Source of the DNA: Shouchella rhizosphaerae
GTDB taxonomy: Bacteria > Bacillota > Bacilli > Bacillales > Bacillaceae_D
Assembly (NCBI RefSeq): GCF_900142675.1
Contig: NZ_FRBS01000004.1
Coordinates: 62,001-126,000 of the forward strand
DNA: 64,000 nt
Direction: 5' to 3'
Within the stretch, counting starts at the first letter, position 1; each line of letters opens with the position of its first letter. Of the stretch, positions 27,781 to 37,101 are shown piece by piece. A model generated the notes under the pieces. It saw only the letters and a program-made list of their open reading frames with translations. It did no database searches and was not told the DNA's origin. The position numbers and the translations under genes were made by a program.

Positions 27781-28317
27781 CTAGGAAAGGTCGATTTTTG
27801 TGATTGTTTGACCTACTAGATCGACGTGAAAAACTTCGGGGCACTGCATTTGTTTCCATTGCTGAAAACCAAATTGTGGATCGATTGTATGCAACAGCAA
27901 CGAAATTAGGTTTCCATGGCTAACAATGACAGTGGGTTCTTCAGTTTTTGCGGCTTCCTCCACAACGGCCAATATCCGCTTTTTTGCTTGATTGGATGAC
28001 TCGCCACCTGGCCATTGTTTGTCCATGTCGTGAAAACTGCTCTCTAACAATTCCAACCAATTGTCTGCCGGTTTCCCGCATAAAACCCGTTCCTGTAAAC
28101 GTTGGTCTTGCTTTATACGAAGCGCTAATTTTTCTGCGGTTGGTTTAGCGGTCGCCACTGCACGGGCAAATGGGCTTGAAACGATATGTTTAATGCCTTT
28201 TCGATGAAAAAAATCAGCTAAGCGTTCAGCATCGCTTTCCCCCTTATTTGTTAAGGGAGCATCGGGCTGTTGCCCAGTTGCCTCGGCATGCCGAACGATA
28301 TATAAGGATGATTTCAG
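27781..28317 (-). CDS. Histidine phosphatase (phosphoglycerate-mutase-like) family protein, apparent CTG start
   Basis: A 178-residue phosphatase of the branch-1 His family. The N-terminus has LYIVRHAEATG with the catalytic His, and VSSPFARAVATA gives the second Arg. Near the C-terminus IVSHGNLISLLL gives the second catalytic His. The coding frame is closed by TAA just upstream and has no ATG, GTG or TTG before the RHAE motif. CTG at 28317 lies eight bases after AAGGAGG and is the only sensible start. Starting at the first GTG (28158) would remove the active site. Substrate unknown. Confidence 0.85.
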   Translation of the reverse strand: MKSSLYIVRHAEATGQQPDAPLTNKGESDAERLADFFHRKGIKHIVSSPFARAVATAKPTAEKLALRIKQDQRLQERVLCGKPADNWLELLESSFHDMDKQWPGGESSNQAKKRILAVVEEAAKTEEPTVIVSHGNLISLLLHTIDPQFGFQQWKQMQCPEVFHVDLVGQTITKIDLS

Positions 28318-28387
28318 TGTTTACGCCTCCTTTACATCTTCCTTAAACTCATGGGAAAATAATGAAAAACAGACAAGGAGTTTCCCT

Positions 28388-29227
28388 ATGCACATCCAAC
28401 TGTCAGATGGCTGTCTCGTCTATGCGAATAAGCGTGTCACCGGATTACCAACACTCTTCCTACATGGCGGCCCTGGATATTGGAGCGGCTCTTTTGAACA
28501 GCTCGCTGGCCCCATATTGGAGAAAACAAGAACAATGATTTACCTTGATCAACGAGGTTGCGGTCGTTCACAACATGCGCCTTCGTCTACCTACCGTTAT
28601 GACCGCTTGCTTACAGATATGGAAGAAGTCCGCCGTTTTTTTGGCTTTCACAAGTGGAGCGTGTTCGGCCACTCGTTTGGCGGCTTACTCGCCTTTCTCT
28701 ATGCCTTACAGTACCCTAACCGGGTAGATTCGTTAATTTTATGCAATACGACGTTGTATATGGCTGAATCGTTAACCTATCAACTAAAGTACGGGAGCAA
28801 TCTTCTCGGGAAAACCGTTAACCCGCCTACACAAACAAGTTTATTGGTGAAGCACTTTCAAGATACCATTATCCAACTCCGTGAAGCGGGAAACTGGGAA
28901 CGTATCCAGTTTCAACACACCGCACATGCAAAGCGGTTAGAACAGGCCGACGATCGCCCCGATAACCAAAGCGACCATCGCTTTCAGCAGGCATTCTTGC
29001 ATTCTGACTTGTTCGCAATCGATTATCGAAAACGGACAACTGAATTTGTTAAGCCTGTCCTCATTCTTGCAGGCAAGCATGATCATGCAATCGGCCCTCA
29101 CCATTATCAGCGTTTCTCGTTTCCAAACCAACAAATCGCGCTACTTGATTGTGGCCATCATCCTTACGCTGAAGATGTTGCAAGTTTTTACAAGGATATT
29201 GAACAATTCTCAAGTGTGAAGCTGTAA
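28388..29227 (+). CDS. Alpha/beta hydrolase, proline-iminopeptidase-like
   Basis: Cytoplasmic hydrolase of 279 residues. It has the oxyanion motif FLHGGPGYWSG, LDQRGCGRS, the nucleophile elbow FGHSFGGLLAF (Ser about 98), an acid in LAGKHDHAIGP, and the His in LLDCGHHPYAED. HGGPG plus DQRGCGRS is typical of the S33 peptidase/prolyl aminopeptidase branch. The lid domain is shorter than in true Pip enzymes, so other small esters or amides are possible. It stands alone, divergent from the phosphatase gene; the two starts are only 70 bases apart. Confidence 0.85.
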   Translation: MHIQLSDGCLVYANKRVTGLPTLFLHGGPGYWSGSFEQLAGPILEKTRTMIYLDQRGCGRSQHAPSSTYRYDRLLTDMEEVRRFFGFHKWSVFGHSFGGLLAFLYALQYPNRVDSLILCNTTLYMAESLTYQLKYGSNLLGKTVNPPTQTSLLVKHFQDTIIQLREAGNWERIQFQHTAHAKRLEQADDRPDNQSDHRFQQAFLHSDLFAIDYRKRTTEFVKPVLILAGKHDHAIGPHHYQRFSFPNQQIALLDCGHHPYAEDVASFYKDIEQFSSVKL

Positions 29228-29233
29228 ACAGAC

Positions 29234-29277
29234 AAGGGGCTAATGGTGTTTACGACTCGTAGATGCTTTCGCCCCTT
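29234..29277. terminator. Weak hairpin between convergent genes
   Basis: Arms AAGGGGC/GCCCCTT enclose about 30 bases. There is no good U-run on either strand. It lies between the hydrolase stop and the appC stop. Confidence 0.35.
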
Positions 29278-29302
29278 AACGCTGCATTCATAACCGATTG
29301 CC

Positions 29303-30214
29303 TTATTTCCCCTTCATTTTCGGGTCCAATGCATCGCGCAACCCATCACCGATCATGTTAAAGCCAAGCACGACTAGCATAATCGACAAGCCTGGGAAAA
29401 GGACAGACCAGTAGGCGTTTTGAATATAGCCTCTTGAATCAGCAAGCATTTTGCCCCACTCTGGCGTCGGCGGGCTCGCCCCCATGCCGAGAAAGCCAAG
29501 TGCGGCCGCTTCAATAATCGCGACGCCAAATCCTAACGTCGCCTGGACAATGATCGGCGCCATGCTGTTCGGGAGAATATGGTGGAACAGCAAACGGCCG
29601 TTTTTCATTCCTTGGGCACGAGCCGCCATTACGAATTCTTCCTGTTTAAGGCTGATGACTTTAGACCGTACAAGTCGTGCAAAAATCGGCACGTTAATAA
29701 TCGCAATGGCTAGCATCGCGTTGGAAAGCGACGGGCCAAGAATAGCGACAATGGCAATCGCCAGCAAAATGCTCGGAAAAGCAAGCATCACATCAAAGAC
29801 ACGGGAAAGAAGCATATCAACCCACTTTCCGTAAAAGCCTGCAATCAGCCCGAGCAGCGTACCGACAACCATTGCACCGACGACGGCGAAAAAGCCGATC
29901 AAAAGGGAAATCCGCGCTCCATAAGCGACTCTTGTAAACACGTCGCGGCCGAGATCGTCCGTACCAAACCAATGATCGCCAGAAGGGGGCAATAACCGAA
30001 TCGACGAATTGGTTTCAGCAAATGAATACGGCGTTAAATAAGGGGCCAGCAATGCGAGTAATAGAAAACAGATAATAATGATTAAACCAATTAAAGATAG
30101 TTTATTTTCGATTAGCTGAACAATCATAGTCGCCCATGGAGACTTTGCTTTGTTCTCCTTTTTATCTGGACGCTTGGGAGATGGGTTTGTTGCTAACTGC
30201 GTTTCCGTTTCCAC
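29303..30214 (-). CDS. appC: Oligopeptide ABC transporter permease AppC
   Basis: Membrane permease of 303 residues. A charged cytoplasmic tail (about 1-30) is followed by about six spans. The EAA loop is KQEEFVMAARAQGMKNGRLLFHHILPNSMAPIIV. The stretch SGDHWFGTDDLGRDVFTRVAYGARISL is the usual OppC/DppC N-terminal region. GTG start after GGGGGG, 12 bases behind appB. The gene order appD-appF-appA-appB-appC matches the B. subtilis app operon, supporting the name. Confidence 0.9.
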   Translation of the reverse strand: METETQLATNPSPKRPDKKENKAKSPWATMIVQLIENKLSLIGLIIIICFLLLALLAPYLTPYSFAETNSSIRLLPPSGDHWFGTDDLGRDVFTRVAYGARISLLIGFFAVVGAMVVGTLLGLIAGFYGKWVDMLLSRVFDVMLAFPSILLAIAIVAILGPSLSNAMLAIAIINVPIFARLVRSKVISLKQEEFVMAARAQGMKNGRLLFHHILPNSMAPIIVQATLGFGVAIIEAAALGFLGMGASPPTPEWGKMLADSRGYIQNAYWSVLFPGLSIMLVVLGFNMIGDGLRDALDPKMKGK

Positions 30215-30226
30215 ATCCGGTCCCCC

Positions 30227-31231
30227 CTAATCATATTTAATCCGCGGGTCAATGGCGGCATAAAGCAAATCAACCACTAAATTGATACAAACAAAAATGA
30301 AGGCGATCACAAGAATCCCTGATTGAATGACCGGATAATCCCGGTATGAAATGGCGTCATAAATGTAGCGTCCAATCCCTGGCCAACTGAATATCGTCTC
30401 CGTTAAAATCGCACCACCTAAAAGAGTGCCCGCTTGTAAACCAACGACTGTGATGACAGGGATAAAAGCGTTTTTCAAGGCATGCTTGTAGATGACAACA
30501 GACTGGTTCGACCCTTTTGCTTGGACAGTGCGAATATAATCAGACCGGAGCACTTCAAGCATGCTTGAACGGGTCATCCTGGCAATGATCGCCATCGGAA
30601 TGGTGCCAAGGGCAACCATTGGCAAGACTAAGTGTTTGAGCGTCGTCTCTAATTGTTGCCAGTTCCCAGTCAATGCTGCATCTAAAATATAAAGATGTGT
30701 GATCGCTTCAACTGGTTCACGAGGATTGTTGCGGCCAAAAGCTGGAAACCAGCCAAGCTCCTGGGCAAAAAACCATTGTTCCATTAATGCGAGCCAGAAG
30801 ACGGGCATGGAAACGCCAATCAGTGCGATAACCATGCTTGTATAGTCAAAAATCGAGTTTTGCTTCCAGGCGCTAATAATTCCGGCGTTGACGCCAACAA
30901 AAATCGCAAACAACATCGCAAAAACGGTTAACTCTAATGTTCCGGCCAAATACGGCCACATTTCTTGAGCAATGTCATTATTCGTCCTAAGGGAAACCCC
31001 TAAGTCGCCTGATAGCAAATCGGATATGTAAACGCCATACTGCACCCAAAACGGCTCATTTAAGCCAAGCTGTTCTTCAAGTGCTGCAATCGCTTGCGGC
31101 GTTGCTTGTTCCCCTAAAATCGTTTGCGCTGGGTTCCCAGGAATGAGCTGGATAATCGAAAATGTCACAAGCGTCATGCCAAAGAGAACCGGTATAAGCA
31201 AAAGAACCCGGCGAATCGCGTACGCCAACAT
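30227..31231 (-). CDS. appB: Oligopeptide ABC transporter permease AppB
   Basis: Membrane permease of 334 residues and about six spans of the OppB/DppB family. It has YAIRRVLLLIPVLFGMTLVTFSIIQLIPGNPA at the N-terminus and the EAA loop LRSDYIRTVQAKGSNQSVVIYKHALKNAFIPV. It ends in the typical YAAIDPRIKYD. The ATG at 31231 sits six bases after GAGGTG; the in-frame GTG three codons upstream overlaps that ribosome site. It is separated from appA by a strong hairpin. Confidence 0.92.
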   Translation of the reverse strand: MLAYAIRRVLLLIPVLFGMTLVTFSIIQLIPGNPAQTILGEQATPQAIAALEEQLGLNEPFWVQYGVYISDLLSGDLGVSLRTNNDIAQEMWPYLAGTLELTVFAMLFAIFVGVNAGIISAWKQNSIFDYTSMVIALIGVSMPVFWLALMEQWFFAQELGWFPAFGRNNPREPVEAITHLYILDAALTGNWQQLETTLKHLVLPMVALGTIPMAIIARMTRSSMLEVLRSDYIRTVQAKGSNQSVVIYKHALKNAFIPVITVVGLQAGTLLGGAILTETIFSWPGIGRYIYDAISYRDYPVIQSGILVIAFIFVCINLVVDLLYAAIDPRIKYD

Positions 31232-31260
31232 CGGCTTCACCTCATTTTATTGAATAAAGA

Positions 31261-31288
31261 CAGGCAGCAGGAAATTGTCTGCTGCCTG
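31261..31288 (-). terminator. Hairpin after appA, partial attenuator
   Basis: A 10-bp perfect stem CAGGCAGCAG/CTGCTGCCTG with an 8-nt loop is followed on the minus strand by TCTTTATT. Set between the binding-protein and permease genes, it would protect or partly end the appA message and so favour binding protein over permeases. Confidence 0.65.
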
Positions 31289-31295
31289 CAGTAGG

Positions 31296-32945
31296 CTAGT
31301 TTGAAATTTCTACATGTTTCAAGCTCTCGCTTGTTGACGGATGCGGAACATAGCCGGAAATGGTGTCGACGCCAGCGAGCGCAGGAATGGCATGGACAAG
31401 AGGCACCATTGGCGCTTCCTCATGAATGATCAATTGCGCTTCTTCGTACAATGCCGCCCGTTCGTCTGGATCAATCGTCGTCTTTGCTTCTGCTAACAAG
31501 GCATCGACTTCTTCGTTGCTAAAAAACATTTGGTTGCTGCCAGGAATGCCGTCTGTAGACAATAAGCTGCCAAGGAAGTAATCAGGGTCGCCATTGACGC
31601 CAGACCAGCCAAGCATGAACATATCTTGATAGCCAAGCTCGATTTCCTCCAAGTACGTTGCCCATTCTTTTGTGACGATATTAGCAGTAATGTTTAATTC
31701 ACTCAGGGCATCTTGGATCACCACCGCTGCTTGTTCAGGATCAGGCATGTAAGGGCGGCTCACCGGCATCGTCCACAAGTCAAATTCAAATCCATCGCCA
31801 TAACCAGCTTCTTCGAGCAATTCTTTTGCTTTATCCATATCGTATTCATAGGCGACAACGTCATCATTGTGCCCAAGGTAGTCTTTTGGTACAGCATTGG
31901 CAGCCGGCTCCGCCAATCCACCGTAAATATTATTAATAATTTCGTTTTTATCAATGGCGTGGTTAATAGCCTGGCGCACGCGGACATCATTAAATGGCTC
32001 CTTTTCTATGTTGAAGCCTAGATAGCCAACGTTGTTTGGCGTCCGCTCAAACGTTGTTAATCCTGCTTGCCCTTCAATCATGGCGGCATCATCAGGGGCA
32101 AGGCCATCCATTAAATCAATTTCACCAGATTGGAGCGCCGTTAAGCGCGCTGAGTTATCAGGGATCACTTGGAAAGTGACGCCATCTAGTTTTGGCAAGC
32201 CCTCCTGCCAGTAATCTTCATTTTTTTCGAGGACAATGCTTGCGTCTTTTGTCCAACTGACAAATTTGAACGGCCCTGTACCAACTGGATTTTCATCAAT
32301 ATCAGCGCCATATTCTTCAAGGGCTGCTGGAGATGTTATCGCAAAATAACTCATCCCCATGTTTTGTAAAAATGAACCAAGGGGTTTGGACAGGACAAAC
32401 TCGACTTCATAATCATCAATCACATTAATTTCCTCAATCACATGGCCATCATCGCCTTTAAAACCGCCGAACTGGGTGCCATATACACTGTAACTGTACC
32501 CTTCATCGGTAAAGGCATATTCATGATCCGGGTCTGCCCAGCGCTCAAAATTTGTTTTCACTGCATCGGCATTAAATGGCGTGCCATCGTGAAATGTAAC
32601 ACCTTCTTGTAAATAAAACACATAACGGAGCCCTTCGTCATCAACATCCCAATCTTTAGCAAGCCCTGGCTCCAATTCAAATGAATCATCGGCAAATTCA
32701 ATCAACGTTTCATAAATTTGTTTGGTCACACGAGACGATTCCCCGTCTGTAACCGAAGCATAATCAAGGCTTTGCGAGTCGCCGCCACGGGCAAAAATAA
32801 GCGTGCCTCCGCTGCTGCTTTCTTCACCGCCGTTGTTGTTTTGTTCGCCATTTCCATCTGTGCTTGTTTCATCGCCTCCGCATGCACCAAGGACAAAGAC
32901 GGCTAACAACGCCGCAGAGAAAAGAGGCATTTTTGCTTTTTTCAT
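31296..32945 (-). CDS. appA: Oligopeptide-binding lipoprotein AppA
   Basis: Extracellular solute-binding protein of SBP family 5, 549 residues. The signal peptide ends in the lipobox VLGACGG (Cys about 22). An Asn/Gly/Ser-rich acidic linker follows, then the family 5 pattern: YVFYLQEGVTFHDGTPFNADAVKTNFERW, NPVGTGPFKFVSW, VRQAINHAIDKNEII and DPERAALYEEAQLIIHEEAPMVPL. The mature protein is strongly acidic, as in alkaliphile surface proteins. It overlaps appF by ATGA. Its place between the ATPases and permeases is the B. subtilis app order. Confidence 0.93.
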   Translation of the reverse strand: MKKAKMPLFSAALLAVFVLGACGGDETSTDGNGEQNNNGGEESSSGGTLIFARGGDSQSLDYASVTDGESSRVTKQIYETLIEFADDSFELEPGLAKDWDVDDEGLRYVFYLQEGVTFHDGTPFNADAVKTNFERWADPDHEYAFTDEGYSYSVYGTQFGGFKGDDGHVIEEINVIDDYEVEFVLSKPLGSFLQNMGMSYFAITSPAALEEYGADIDENPVGTGPFKFVSWTKDASIVLEKNEDYWQEGLPKLDGVTFQVIPDNSARLTALQSGEIDLMDGLAPDDAAMIEGQAGLTTFERTPNNVGYLGFNIEKEPFNDVRVRQAINHAIDKNEIINNIYGGLAEPAANAVPKDYLGHNDDVVAYEYDMDKAKELLEEAGYGDGFEFDLWTMPVSRPYMPDPEQAAVVIQDALSELNITANIVTKEWATYLEEIELGYQDMFMLGWSGVNGDPDYFLGSLLSTDGIPGSNQMFFSNEEVDALLAEAKTTIDPDERAALYEEAQLIIHEEAPMVPLVHAIPALAGVDTISGYVPHPSTSESLKHVEISN

Positions 32946-33940
32946 TTGATCATCTCCTTTTCGGTGGTTTCATTATACAAATGGCACGCTGTAAACTGCC
33001 CATTGCCGACGTCACGCCAAACAGGCGTTTTTATTTTGCATATGTCCATACACGAGGGGCAGCGCGTGTGGAACGTACAGCCACTCGGTGGATTTGACGG
33101 GCTTGGCACATCGCCAGTAAGAACAATCCGTTCATTCGTAATATCTGGGTCAGGAACGGGAACGGCTGACAATAATGCTTTTGTATACGGATGCTTCGGA
33201 CGCTCATATAACGTGTCTTTGTCCGCCAATTCGACAAGCCGGCCAAGGTACATCACACCGACACGGTCACTGATATGCTTGACCACGCTTAAATCATGGG
33301 CAATAAACAAATATGTAAGCTTAAATTCGTCTTTTAATCGTTCCATTAAATTTAAAATTTGTGACTGCACCGAAACGTCTAATGCGGAAACCGGCTCATC
33401 GCAAATCACAAGTTTTGGGTTTACCGCCAGTGCCCTAGCAATCCCAATCCGTTGGCGCTGGCCGCCGCTAAACTGATGAGGATAACGCTTTGCATGTTCT
33501 GGACGCAAGCCTACCGTTTCTAATAGCTCTGCGACTTTCTGTTTTCGTTCTTCCTTCGTGCCAATGCCATGCACGTTTAAAGGCTCGCTAATGATTTTTT
33601 CAATTGTGTGCCGTGGATTCAGGGAAGCATATGGATCTTGGAAAATCATTTGCATATCCCGGCGCAATTTTCGTACTTCTTCAGCGGACAAAGCTGTCAC
33701 TTTTTGACCGTTAAAAACGACTTCCCCTTCCGTCGGCTCGATCAAGCGCAAAATCGACTTTCCCGTCGTTGACTTACCGCAGCCTGATTCGCCAACAATT
33801 CCTAAAATTTCGCCTTCCTTGACCGAAAATGTCACACCATCTACTGCTTTCACTTCTCCGATTTTTCTGGAAAATACGCCGCCATTAATGGAAAAATACG
33901 TTTTTAACTGCTTTACTTCCAAAATCGGCTTAGCCGGCAT
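32942..33940 (-). CDS. appF: Oligopeptide ABC transporter ATP-binding protein AppF
   Basis: Cytoplasmic ATPase of 332 residues. Walker A is GESGCGKST, Q-loop MIFQDPYASLNPR, signature FSGGQRQRIGIARALA, Walker B LVICDEPVSALD. The C-terminal oligopeptide-transporter domain carries the cysteine cluster CTFHTRCPSCMDIC, which in relatives can hold an iron-sulfur cluster. The ATG at 33940 follows AAGGAGGC inside the end of appD; the longer open frame upstream lies within appD. It overlaps appD by 11 bases and appA by four. Confidence 0.94.
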   Translation of the reverse strand: MPAKPILEVKQLKTYFSINGGVFSRKIGEVKAVDGVTFSVKEGEILGIVGESGCGKSTTGKSILRLIEPTEGEVVFNGQKVTALSAEEVRKLRRDMQMIFQDPYASLNPRHTIEKIISEPLNVHGIGTKEERKQKVAELLETVGLRPEHAKRYPHQFSGGQRQRIGIARALAVNPKLVICDEPVSALDVSVQSQILNLMERLKDEFKLTYLFIAHDLSVVKHISDRVGVMYLGRLVELADKDTLYERPKHPYTKALLSAVPVPDPDITNERIVLTGDVPSPSNPPSGCTFHTRCPSCMDICKIKTPVWRDVGNGQFTACHLYNETTEKEMIK

Positions 33941-34919
33941 CTTCGTTGCCTCCTTCATATAGCAAACAACGGCAAGCATGGCCGTCCTCTAGCTCAAGAA
34001 GCGCTGGATTTTTCTGAAAACAGGCCTCAAAAGCAAATTCGCAGCGTTCAGCAAAACGGCAACCTTGTTCAATTGCTCCTGGCTGTGGGACAGTGCCTGG
34101 AATCGAGTACAATTGCTGTTTTCGTTCTGTAAGCTTTGGCAACGAACGGATAAGTCCCTGTGTATACGGATGTTTCGGCTGTTTTAAGATCGTCCGCACA
34201 GTGCCTTCTTCCACAACTTGTCCCGCATACATGACAACGACTCGGTGGCAAATGTCGGCAACAACGCCTAAGTCATGGGTAATGAGCAAAATCGCCATGC
34301 CCTTTTGTTCATTAAGAGATTTCATTAAATCAAGAATTTGCGCTTGTATCGTGACATCGAGCGCTGTTGTCGGTTCATCTGCAATGAGCACTTCTGGATC
34401 GCAAGACATTGCCATTGCAATCATAATCCGCTGCCGCATCCCGCCTGAAAGCTGGTGGGGATACTCATGAATGATTTCCTCCGCTCGCGGTATGCCGACA
34501 TCGCGTACTAGTTGGATCGCTTTGGCCCGGGCTTCTTTTTTGCTGATTTTGTTATGGTTGCGAATTGCCTCAATCAGTTGGTTTCCGATTGTAAACAGAG
34601 GGTTAAGGGACGTCATCGGCTCTTGGAAAATCATTGAGATTTCTTTTCCTCTTAACCGTTTCATTCGCTTGGCCTTTGCCTTTGCAATGTCTTCGCCTTT
34701 ATAGAGGATTTCGCCACCGGCAATTTTTCCAGGCGGACTTGGAATTAACTGCATAATCGACAGCGACGTTACGCTTTTGCCGCAGCCAGATTCACCGACA
34801 ATCCCTAACACTTCCCCTTTTCGGACATGAAGGCTGACGCCATCTACTGCAGGAACGGCTGTTTTGCCAGACTGGAACGTTGTCTGCAAATTTTTAAGCT
34901 CTAACACCACTTGTTCCAT
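33930..34919 (-). CDS. appD: Oligopeptide ABC transporter ATP-binding protein AppD
   Basis: First gene of the app operon; cytoplasmic ATPase of 329 residues. Walker A GESGCGKSV, Q-loop MIFQEPMTSLNPLF, signature LSGGMRQRIMIAMAMS, Walker B VLIADEPTTALD, and the C-terminal cysteine motif CRFAERCEFAFEACF. The ATG at 34919 lies six bases beyond AAGGAGG; a GTG two codons upstream is part of the ribosome site. AppD and AppF form the ATPase heterodimer of the importer. Confidence 0.94.
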   Translation of the reverse strand: MEQVVLELKNLQTTFQSGKTAVPAVDGVSLHVRKGEVLGIVGESGCGKSVTSLSIMQLIPSPPGKIAGGEILYKGEDIAKAKAKRMKRLRGKEISMIFQEPMTSLNPLFTIGNQLIEAIRNHNKISKKEARAKAIQLVRDVGIPRAEEIIHEYPHQLSGGMRQRIMIAMAMSCDPEVLIADEPTTALDVTIQAQILDLMKSLNEQKGMAILLITHDLGVVADICHRVVVMYAGQVVEEGTVRTILKQPKHPYTQGLIRSLPKLTERKQQLYSIPGTVPQPGAIEQGCRFAERCEFAFEACFQKNPALLELEDGHACRCLLYEGGNEDAG

Positions 34920-35145
34920 CGGCACCCTCCTTTTTCAAAAGTATCGAAATATATCTTTTAAGATACATAAGTTTTTATAATAAAGCAATAAATTTTTACA
35001 CTTTTATTATTATTTTTCCTTCATTTTTAATTCTCTATGTTATGTTTTCTAACAAGGCGCGTTCGTTTTCTCACTTACAAACCCTTCCTGTCTTAATTAG
35101 TTGCATGTTTCGATTTTCCTTCTATGAATTTCCCTTCCTTTCTCG
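34920..35145 (-). promoter_or_regulatory. AT-rich app operon upstream region with inverted repeat
   Basis: Very AT-rich. On the minus strand a possible promoter is TTGCTT (34983-34988), 17 bp, TATCTT (34960-34965). The -10 is half of a perfect 6-2-6 inverted repeat TATCTT-AA-AAGATA (34952-34965), a plausible regulator site. Nothing else recognisable lies here. Confidence 0.35.
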
Positions 35146-35149
35146 TTCA

Positions 35150-35187
35150 AAAAAACAACGGGCTAAAAACGAGCCCGTTGTTTTTCC
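35150..35187 (-). terminator. Terminator after the 609-residue membrane protein gene
   Basis: Stem AACAACGGGCT/AGCCCGTTGTT with flanking A and T runs and a short loop. It lies just after the stop at 35208. Confidence 0.9.
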
Positions 35188-35207
35188 TGTACATCTTTAT
35201 TCTGTTC

Positions 35208-37037
35208 TTACTCGGTTTCTGCTTCACTGTCTGTCTCTTGTTCAGTGCTGTTTTGGTTTTCTGGTTCTCCACCTGTTTGCGTTTCATCGAGTTCAAATTC
35301 TTCCACTTCGCCAAATTCGTCATCAACAGTTGCATTCGTAAATTCAATCACTTGCAATACATTTTCTTCTGTATCGACCACAAGTGCTTCAATCTCATCG
35401 CCTGGCTCAATAAATACCGCATTAGCGCTAGTGGTGACGTCAAATTCAAGCACACGGCTCTCCCCTTCTAGCAACACTTGCAAAAAGCGGCTATTAAATG
35501 TATCGCTTACCCGGTATACCTTACCAGAAACGGTTTCTTGCTCGTATAAATCGGTCGGGATATAGTCATCATCTGCCAAATCAGTCGCCAGCATTTGCCG
35601 ATAATTATGAAAGGCTTCTTCACGGGATGCGCCTCTTGCCACACTGGAAGAATCGGCGTGTACCATCGCGATTTCACGCATTAAGCCACTTTGGTCGACA
35701 ACTGGAACGACCCACGTGTAATTGTCATAAACCGAGTAAAGGACAGGTTGTGTTCCTTCCCATTGTTCACGTTGGTAGGAACGGTTGACCGCATCCAGAG
35801 CGCCACGGGCATTGGTCATTCCTGAATTTCCTGTATAATAGGTTGCTTCCCCTGTTTGCGCATTTACCATTGTAAAGCCAACCATCGCATTTGAATCTTG
35901 ATTGGGCCGCATATGGTCAATCATCCAGTACATATCGCCATCGGCCCCTAATACGCCGATCATTTCCTCGTCACTTGTCGGCTGGTGGACGCCTTCCTTC
36001 GCAAACAAGGCGTTGATTAAGCCGTTGCTGTAAGTACCAAACCAGTTCGCATAATCGAGGGCGATGCTATAATCAATCGCATTGTCGACAAACTCAGGCT
36101 GTTCCCCTAATCGATACTGCTCCATTTCCCCCGTCACTGCATCGACTAGTATCACACCGTCTGCTTTCGGTGCTGTGCGGTAGTGTTTGTAATAAGCATA
36201 TGAATAGGCGTAATACGGGTTGCCATCATCGTCTGGTTCAAACGAATAGCCAAGTAAAATGATATCACCATATGCTTTGCGGACATGGCGGTCAAGATTC
36301 TCACCAAAAAAGGCACTCGGCACATATTTCATTTCATAGTCATCAACAAGCTGTGCTTCCGCATTCGGATTTTCAGCACTAACCATGACATAGCCTGGTG
36401 CATGGTCAGCTCGCAGCCACCGCCAAATACTCGAATATTCAATCGGCGATACCCAGAACAGTTCGTCATTGATTTTCTGGATGCTCGTTTCCCCTAATTC
36501 ATAAAACGAGTAATTGTCAATGTTGCCAAAGACGATTTCCGATTTGTAACGCGCGTATGTATAAGGCACGGAACGAACCCCGTCTTCTGTCACCGATTCA
36601 ATTTGCTCTTCACTCACCTCAAATTCACCAAGCTGTGCGAGTTCTTTTGTTACGGTCAATGGATACACATAATTCATCGCTAACAAACCAAGCAAAAGCA
36701 AAACGCCAATGCCGCTTTCCTTTCCGACAGAAAAACTTGGTTTCTTTAACTTTTTCACCTTACTGCCTGATTTTTTGCTTGGTTGCGGAACGAAATGAAC
36801 GAGCCCGGAAACAATTAAATTGATTGCGACAACAAAACCAAACGTATTTAATAGGCCAGTGACACTAACGTCAATTAACCATACATAAATAAATAGAAAG
36901 CTAAGTACAAGTCCAAATAAATAACGGGCTCCTTGTGCATACAACCATGATTTCGGTCTCTCTTTTAAGCGACTGGCCCATGTAAATACATTTAAATTGA
37001 CACATGTGAACGCCATAATCAAAATCCAACTGAGCAT
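35208..37037 (-). CDS. Membrane-anchored protein of unknown function, 609 residues
   Basis: Not assigned to a family I know by function. Four hydrophobic segments lie in residues 1-160 (LSWILIMAFTCVNLNVFTWA first, IGVLLLLGLLAMNYVYPLTV last), with a Lys/Ser-rich cytoplasmic loop before the fourth. About 400 residues outside the membrane follow. They are rich in Tyr, Asp and Glu and include ILVDAVTGEMEQY and VNAQTGEATYYTG, which look like PepSY-type repeats. The tail is Glu/Thr-rich, ending SEAETE. The ATG at 37037 follows AGGGGGAG; the upstream ATG at 37061 lacks a ribosome site. It ends at a strong terminator and appears monocistronic. Confidence 0.75.
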   Translation of the reverse strand: MLSWILIMAFTCVNLNVFTWASRLKERPKSWLYAQGARYLFGLVLSFLFIYVWLIDVSVTGLLNTFGFVVAINLIVSGLVHFVPQPSKKSGSKVKKLKKPSFSVGKESGIGVLLLLGLLAMNYVYPLTVTKELAQLGEFEVSEEQIESVTEDGVRSVPYTYARYKSEIVFGNIDNYSFYELGETSIQKINDELFWVSPIEYSSIWRWLRADHAPGYVMVSAENPNAEAQLVDDYEMKYVPSAFFGENLDRHVRKAYGDIILLGYSFEPDDDGNPYYAYSYAYYKHYRTAPKADGVILVDAVTGEMEQYRLGEQPEFVDNAIDYSIALDYANWFGTYSNGLINALFAKEGVHQPTSDEEMIGVLGADGDMYWMIDHMRPNQDSNAMVGFTMVNAQTGEATYYTGNSGMTNARGALDAVNRSYQREQWEGTQPVLYSVYDNYTWVVPVVDQSGLMREIAMVHADSSSVARGASREEAFHNYRQMLATDLADDDYIPTDLYEQETVSGKVYRVSDTFNSRFLQVLLEGESRVLEFDVTTSANAVFIEPGDEIEALVVDTEENVLQVIEFTNATVDDEFGEVEEFELDETQTGGEPENQNSTEQETDSEAETE

Positions 37038-37101
37038 ATCTTTCTCCCCCTCTCTCTCCATTTATACGCATGCTGGCGCTAAAAAGTTTCATACCGCCCC
37101 T

